Assembly: GCF_029867415.1 (NCBI RefSeq)
Contig: NC_081183.1
Span: 112,815,061 to 112,879,060, forward strand
Length of the DNA stretch: 64,000 nt
From: Vicia villosa
Taxonomy: Eukaryota; Streptophyta; Magnoliopsida; Fabales; Fabaceae
Direction: 5' to 3'
Below the pieces are notes generated by a model. That model ran no database searches, was not told where the DNA came from, and saw only the letters and a program-made list of their open reading frames with translations. Numbering within the stretch: position 1 is the stretch's first letter; each line of letters opens with the position of its first letter. Positions 59,150 to 64,000 of the stretch are shown here, one piece after another. Position numbers and translations under genes: made by a program.

Positions 59150-59690
59150 CTTAAGTTTAATTCAGTTACTACGAACGGTGCTGACACGATCAAAATTCCA
59201 AGATCTAATTTTATCATCACAAACGTTGTAGACACGATCATCCTTCAAAGATCTAACTTAGTTACTACGAATGGTGCTGACTCGATCGATCTCTAACAAA
59301 TACTTCCCAATACAAAGGATCCGGTCTAATGCACGACCAATCATTCAGCCTAACGCACGATCTTCCAGAAATCTACGGATGCAAATTGGCTTCAGTCTAA
59401 CACACGACTCATCCTTCAGCCTAACGCACGAATTTCTAGACATCTACCGATGCAAATTGGATCCGGTCTAACTCACGACCCATCCTCTAGTCTAACGTAC
59501 ATCTCCTCCAAAGTATATCCTTCATATACGGTCTAACGTACGACGTATTCTGACTCTCAAGCAGGATGGCATCTTTAAGCCCATCCCAATAAAATTTCTC
59601 TCAAGGCCTGGATGGCATCTTTAAGCCCATCTACGACAACACTTTTCCTAGATGGTATCTTCAAGCCCATCTCCAACAAAAGTCCCTACT
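59150..59690 (+). repeat. Cluster of shorter imperfect repeats in Ogre 3' region
   Basis: Three successive families. GTTACTACGAANGGTGCTGA units lie at 59164 and 59260. Units with CTAACGCACGA and GATGCAAATTGG lie at 59325-59550. TGGNATCTTNAAGCCCATC units lie at 59567, 59609 and 59644. Confidence 0.8.
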
Positions 59691-59799
59691 TACTTCAGCT
59701 AGGGCAAATTCCTGGGTATTCTAGTCTTCAATCCTCTTCTACCTTCAGATTCCGACAGACACATATGCCAGTCTAAATCTTCAGATATAAGAAAATTGA

Positions 59800-59810
59800 A
59801 CAGGGGCAGC
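59800..59810 (+). other. Polypurine tract of Ogre-type element
   Basis: ACAGGGGCAGC directly before the 3' LTR. It shares the GGGGCA core with the boxes at 57.5-57.9 kb. Confidence 0.7.
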
Positions 59811-62800
59811 TGCCATACCCCAAAATTTTCCCATACTATTTCTCCTGTTCAAATTCAAATCAAGGTACAATGTTCAAAGACACCCTCTCCTAAACAAGGT
59901 TCAAAGAACTAGGGTTTCGTTGTTCTGAAGAAAATCAATGAACCAAGGGTTCCAATGCATCTCATATGACTTATGATGTTCCAAACTATATCCATGACAA
60001 AATTCAGGCTCTAATTCAAAGGATTGACCGCTCAATTGTTCATAAAGTCAACAATCGACTAGTTTGACCTAAAAAGTCAACTGTGGTCAAAGTACAGTCA
60101 AAACTCCTAATTTTTTGTCAACAACCTTATTTTGAAGTATCATTCACCATTTGATCAAGGATTGACCATGGTTCATGAAGAAAAGATCAGAAATCAACAA
60201 ATTCAAAAGTTTATAAATTAGGGTTTTCATAGGAGAAAGCAACTAAACATTGACCAGCCAAATCTCCTACATGGAACATCATAAATTTTCCATCCAAAGC
60301 TCACTTTGAAGGAAATTGAATTCTTTACAATTTTGTCTCTCACAAGCCAAGTCTAAAAATGCTTCATTTGAGAGATATGGATCAAAAGATTATAGGTCCT
60401 TTTTGAAAGCTCGCAAAAAGCAGTTTTTTGTCAAAGCCCATATCATCAAGATAAAATCCCCAAATGGAAAAAAGCTTCCAAAGTGGCTTGTAAAGGACAT
60501 CTTGAGGTTTTCCAAAAGTTCTAGAACTCCTCCATATCTTTAAAATTGAGAGAGATATGCCTTGTCAAAGTTGGTCATTTTTGGGTGAGATGCATGAAGA
60601 AAATAAGTGTTAAATTGAATTTTTTTGCAAAGAATCCCAATCTTTTAATATCCAATCTTGCTATACAAGTCATCTATAAGCTCAAATCTAATTGCCACGA
60701 ATTTATGGGTTTTATTTGATTTATTAAGAATTTTTTATTCATTTAAAAAGGATTTAATACAATAAATCAAGAAAAAAACTCAAAGATTTGATTTGGCATG
60801 GCATTCCCATAATATTCAATCAATAATTAGGCAATATATGTGAATCAATTACATGGAAAGAAGATTTGTGAGAGAATAAACAAGATTGGCCATATTTAGA
60901 AAGATTCAAAAATCAAGTTTCAATCAAATTGCCAATCATTGATTCACAAGGATTCAATCAAGTTTAGGTGCCCTAATATGATCTCTTATATATACCTCAT
61001 TGATCCAAAGCATTAGGGGACGAATTGACAAAGATTTGCAGCCCTAAAGAATTGGTGCAAAGCTCAAAAAATCCAAGAGAAAGTTCAAATCGGTTTGGGA
61101 ATTAGAAGCATATTCAAGAGGATTTGAAGATTCTAATTCGTCCCTTGGTGTTCCCAGAAGCTATTCCAATATTTTCCAAGTGCAGAAGACCTCCTAGAAT
61201 CACGATATACGTCAATACGGTTTGCAAATTTTTTAAACTTCGATTTCAATGATACACGCATTATAAATACAATTTGATTGCATATTCATGTTAGTTTTGA
61301 TATATGGAACGTGTATGAGCTATTTGATTGAAGGTTAGCTATAGGTACAGAGGTATGCCATTGTTAGGGTTCACTAACTCCCAATTGGGGTTTTCTGATT
61401 TAGGTGAAATTTTATGAAACCAATGGCACCATCATGTTTAGGAGACCAAAGCGAGTCGATTCATGGTTTTTGTTTTGATTTTTACTGCTTGTGTAGTATT
61501 TTGTGGTTTCGCAGGGTTTGTAGTGACGAGTGTAAGCGTCGCTATAGCATGTACTGACAGAATCTTGCTGTAGGTATAGCCAGGGTCTGTTATTCTATCT
61601 CATTGAAGAAGATGATGTTGTGTCATTTCCGGTTGGCTTAATTCGAATCCCTGGGCCCGCGCGCGCGTTTTTATCCTTTAGTTTGTATTATTCCTAATAT
61701 ATTTTTGTAGGGATATTCAGTGGACAACAAAGCTTCACAGCACAACTGGATAGCGCGCTTGGGTGATAATCCTTGGGGACCGAGTTCGATTCCCAGCGTC
61801 CCCCATGTGCGTTAATTTATTTTTCCATAAAGACTCCCCACGTGATCCAGTACAATGCATACGCTGGCATACCATGTGCCATCACTTGACTACCATCAGT
61901 TCTCTCAGCCTCTCAGATCCAACGCATCTGGAGTGAGGTCTCACCATGGAATCTCAGCAGCCACTCACACCCAATCTCAGCTAAGTCTTCCTTTCTTTTT
62001 TCATACTTTAGTTATTTCTTTTTCTTTTTTGTAATTTCTTTTTATTCACTTATTTATTTTCACTTATTTAATAAAATTACTTTTTTTTTATAAGAATTTT
62101 ACACTTTTTCAATTGATTTAATCGAAACTCGATTTTTCTGATAATCCTTAATTATAAATTTTTATACATCTAGTTAGTTAAATACCAGGTTTTACCATGT
62201 AATTGTTAGATTTTGTTTTGGTTTATATATTTTCGAGGCTTCGATTTCATGAACCTTTTAGGGTTTGTTTAATATCATTTTATATTTTGTTCGCCTTTTT
62301 GCTAAAAATAGGGTTCATATCAATAGTCGATGAATCTGTCATACACTTAAAAATTTTCCCTTTTTCTTTGTGCAGTCTTTTCAGGGTTGTGATCAGATTT
62401 CTCCCGACTGCACGCCACGCCAATCGAGAAGCTAAGTCCTTGATTTTTGTTATTTTAAATTTTATTTTATTTTTTCCTTTCCTGATTAAATTAGGGTTAC
62501 CTTCAAATATCAATGAATTCTTCCTACATTCACCCTCCTTTTTTCTTGCCTCTATTATTTTTCAGGGTAATCAACCAGTCAAAGCTCAGGTGTTCGGTAA
62601 CCCTAAAACTTGTTCTCTTTTATTTTAATTATTACTTGTGTCAGACTTATTGAGCTGTTGGGGTTTTCTGTTCTTATTACTTTTTCTCCCCCATCCCCAT
62701 GGTTTATGATGTAACTGCTTCCTGGTTGTATTGTGTGGCCTTGAAGGCACTTAACACTGCTATTTGTATTATTATTACTGCGTGGTTAGTAATTATAGGG

Positions 62801-63623
62801 AGTGGTAATCTCGAACTGAATGTAGAATCATTAACCTAATTATAAGATGATATAATTGAATATGATCACGTAATTGTTGCACCCACGCACCTTTTATGGT
62901 ACCCCTCTTGTTGCCTTGTTTCCTGTTGCCTGTTGCCTTGTGTTTAATGCAGAATAGCCAAAGTCCCTCGAATACGAGGATACCTCAGCGATGTTGCCCT
63001 CGGTTCATTCTTAAGGTCATAAGTCCCTAATGATGCTGCCTTCGATTCGTCAAATATGACCTCGTCCCTCGAAGTTGCCTACGAAGTGCTGAGGTATCCT
63101 CTGGTTGCCTAACGAAGAAGGCTATTCTGATCCTTCCCTTAGACTACCTGCCCCTCTATGGCATGGGACAGTCTTATGGAGAACGATAACTCGATGACCT
63201 GTAAATATCCAAACGAAAGACTTCCTGCCTTCTTATGGTATGGATAGACCCTTTCACCCTGAAAGGCTAAAGAACATTTTTCATATAACCAGGTAATTGC
63301 TCCTAATTGCCTTGCTCTATAAAATCCTTTTCTACCCTGTTTTCTAAACACTCTCAAGGCTACTCTCATTTACGAGCTAAAGTCCATATTCTCTTCTTCT
63401 ACATTTCTTAAATGAGAAAAGCAATTAAGAGCCCATGGAAAACCATGGATGCAAAGGGTGCCTTACACCTTCCCTTTGCATAAATTACCCCCCGAACTCA
63501 GTTTTTTTTATTTAAAAGGTTTTTCCTGTTCTTTTAGCCTTTCTGATATTTGGATAAAATAAAAGTTTGTGGCGACTCTTGCTTAACCGCACATTTCGAT
63601 AAAGTCAGTTCACCGTATTATAA
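59811..63623 (+). repeat. 3' LTR of Ogre-type element (3813 bp)
   Basis: Starts TGCCATACCCC and ends CGTATTATA, with one base changed at each end against the 5' LTR. It keeps about 240 bp near 62535-62765 that the 5' LTR lacks. TATA at 60987-60994. Confidence 0.93.
61740..61806 (+). other. tRNA-like segment in Ogre 3' LTR
   Basis: Counterpart of 42147-42213. A-box-like TGGATAGCGCG at 61747-61757 and B-box-like GAGTTCGATTCC at 61783-61794. Confidence 0.55.
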
Positions 63624-63628
63624 CATTG
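63624..63628. repeat. Target site duplication, right copy (ACATT)
   Basis: Matches 40212-40216. Confidence 0.7.
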
Positions 63629-64000
63629 CAACGCATGAGGAGTTCAAAACCTTCATGAAGAAGCAGACTGAAAGCACCTTTGAGATTCAAGACCTTCTGG
63701 CCAAGATAGTTTCTAAGTTAGGCTAGTCGTAGTCTTTTGGTCTTAGTTGTCTCCTTGTTCTTGCATCTGTTTTCCTGCATCTCGTTCTGTATCTTCTGAT
63801 ATCTTTTGATGAATCGATGCCATTTATCCTCTTCTCTCATATTGTTTGTTTTTCATCTGAATCTTTTACATGCTTTTTGATGTTATGACAAAAAGGGGGA
63901 GAAAACGTGATAATTGATTTGATTTATATTATCAGTTGCTGGGATTAAGTTTCAACATTTCTTATGCTATTTGCTAGTTCTATGTCTTTGAGAATATCTT
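63629..64000 (+). mobile_element. 3' tail of another SIRE/Maximus copy
   Basis: 63631-64000 aligns base for base with 31268-31640, with about 15 differences. It contains the last codons of the env-position ORF (HEEFKTFMKKQTEST to SKLG, stop TAG 63724-63726), then the 3' region with AAAAAGGGGGAGAAAA near 63891-63906. It is cut by the window end. It is not the continuation of the Tekay-like LTR that lies left of the Ogre insertion. Confidence 0.85.

Larger units (their letters stand above)
40217..63623 (+). mobile_element. Ogre-type Ty3-gypsy element lacking pol, with nested copia
   Basis: LTRs at 40217-43789 and 59811-63623, flanked by ACATT at 40212-40216 and 63624-63628. Without the nested copia and its extra target copy the element is about 13.5 kb. 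It keeps the LTR start TGTCATACCCCAAAATTTGC, an Ogre-type primer site, a long leader, a gag-like gene and a repeat-rich 3' region. It has no protease, reverse transcriptase, RNase H or integrase. Published Ogre elements reach about 25 kb, so this is a shortened, non-autonomous form. Confidence 0.88.

Noticed and set aside
31268..63629. Recent 32-kb tandem duplication
   Set aside because: The repeated end segment differs at about 4% of sites, while the LTR pairs inside are more alike. An independent older family copy fits better.

Overview
The window comes from a large, repeat-rich plant nuclear genome. The mix of Ogre/Tat-type Ty3-gypsy, Tekay-type chromovirus and SIRE/Maximus-type Ty1-copia elements suggests a legume of the pea/vetch tribe (Fabeae). 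That placement is an inference from element families, not from a marker gene. I see no host protein gene, rRNA or functional tRNA gene. Everything I can assign is LTR retrotransposon, whole, truncated or nested.

Layout. 1-4685: a Tekay-like LTR with internal sequence on both sides. 4686-8293: a minus-strand Tekay-like element reduced to two LTRs and a 0.57-kb gag remnant. 8294-9136: a probable minus-strand copia LTR. 9137-9665: unassigned. 9666-10343 and 22714-23329: one minus-strand Tekay-like LTR split by a 12.4-kb Tat-lineage element (10344-22713). That element has two 981-bp LTRs, a decayed gag-pol, an extra archaeal-type RNase H and a long antisense gene remnant. 23330-25199: Ogre-like LTR sequence ending in a CATGTT/AACATG satellite array. 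25200-29865: a minus-strand Ogre-type LTR. 29866-33504: the 3' part of a SIRE/Maximus element. 33505-33648: an Ogre-LTR scrap. 33649-40216: a Tekay-like element with a non-coding interior. 40217-63623: an Ogre-type element that keeps gag but no pol, flanked by ACATT. Inside it, at 44129-54036, lies a copia element with two 1212-bp LTRs and an ACCTT target duplication. It has gag, protease, integrase and an env-position ORF but no reverse transcriptase. 63624-64000: the 3' tail of another SIRE/Maximus copy.

Insertion order can be read directly in two places. The Ogre-type element entered the Tekay-like 3' LTR at 40216, and the copia element later entered the Ogre leader at 44128. The Tat element likewise entered an older Tekay-like LTR at 10343. 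Most of the recognisable elements lack an enzyme they need or carry stops, so any recent movement probably used proteins supplied in trans.

The most unusual pattern is a box at one homologous site in four Tekay-like LTR subfamilies. Each subfamily fills the site with a different CpG-containing palindromic motif, and in both LTR pairs that can be compared one partner has lost about 100 bp in or next to the box. Other points of interest are a tRNA-like Pol III box pair inside the Ogre LTRs, a 55-codon two-helix ORF just downstream of a TATA box in an Ogre LTR, and an env-position gene whose upstream region looks like a cellular gene leader.
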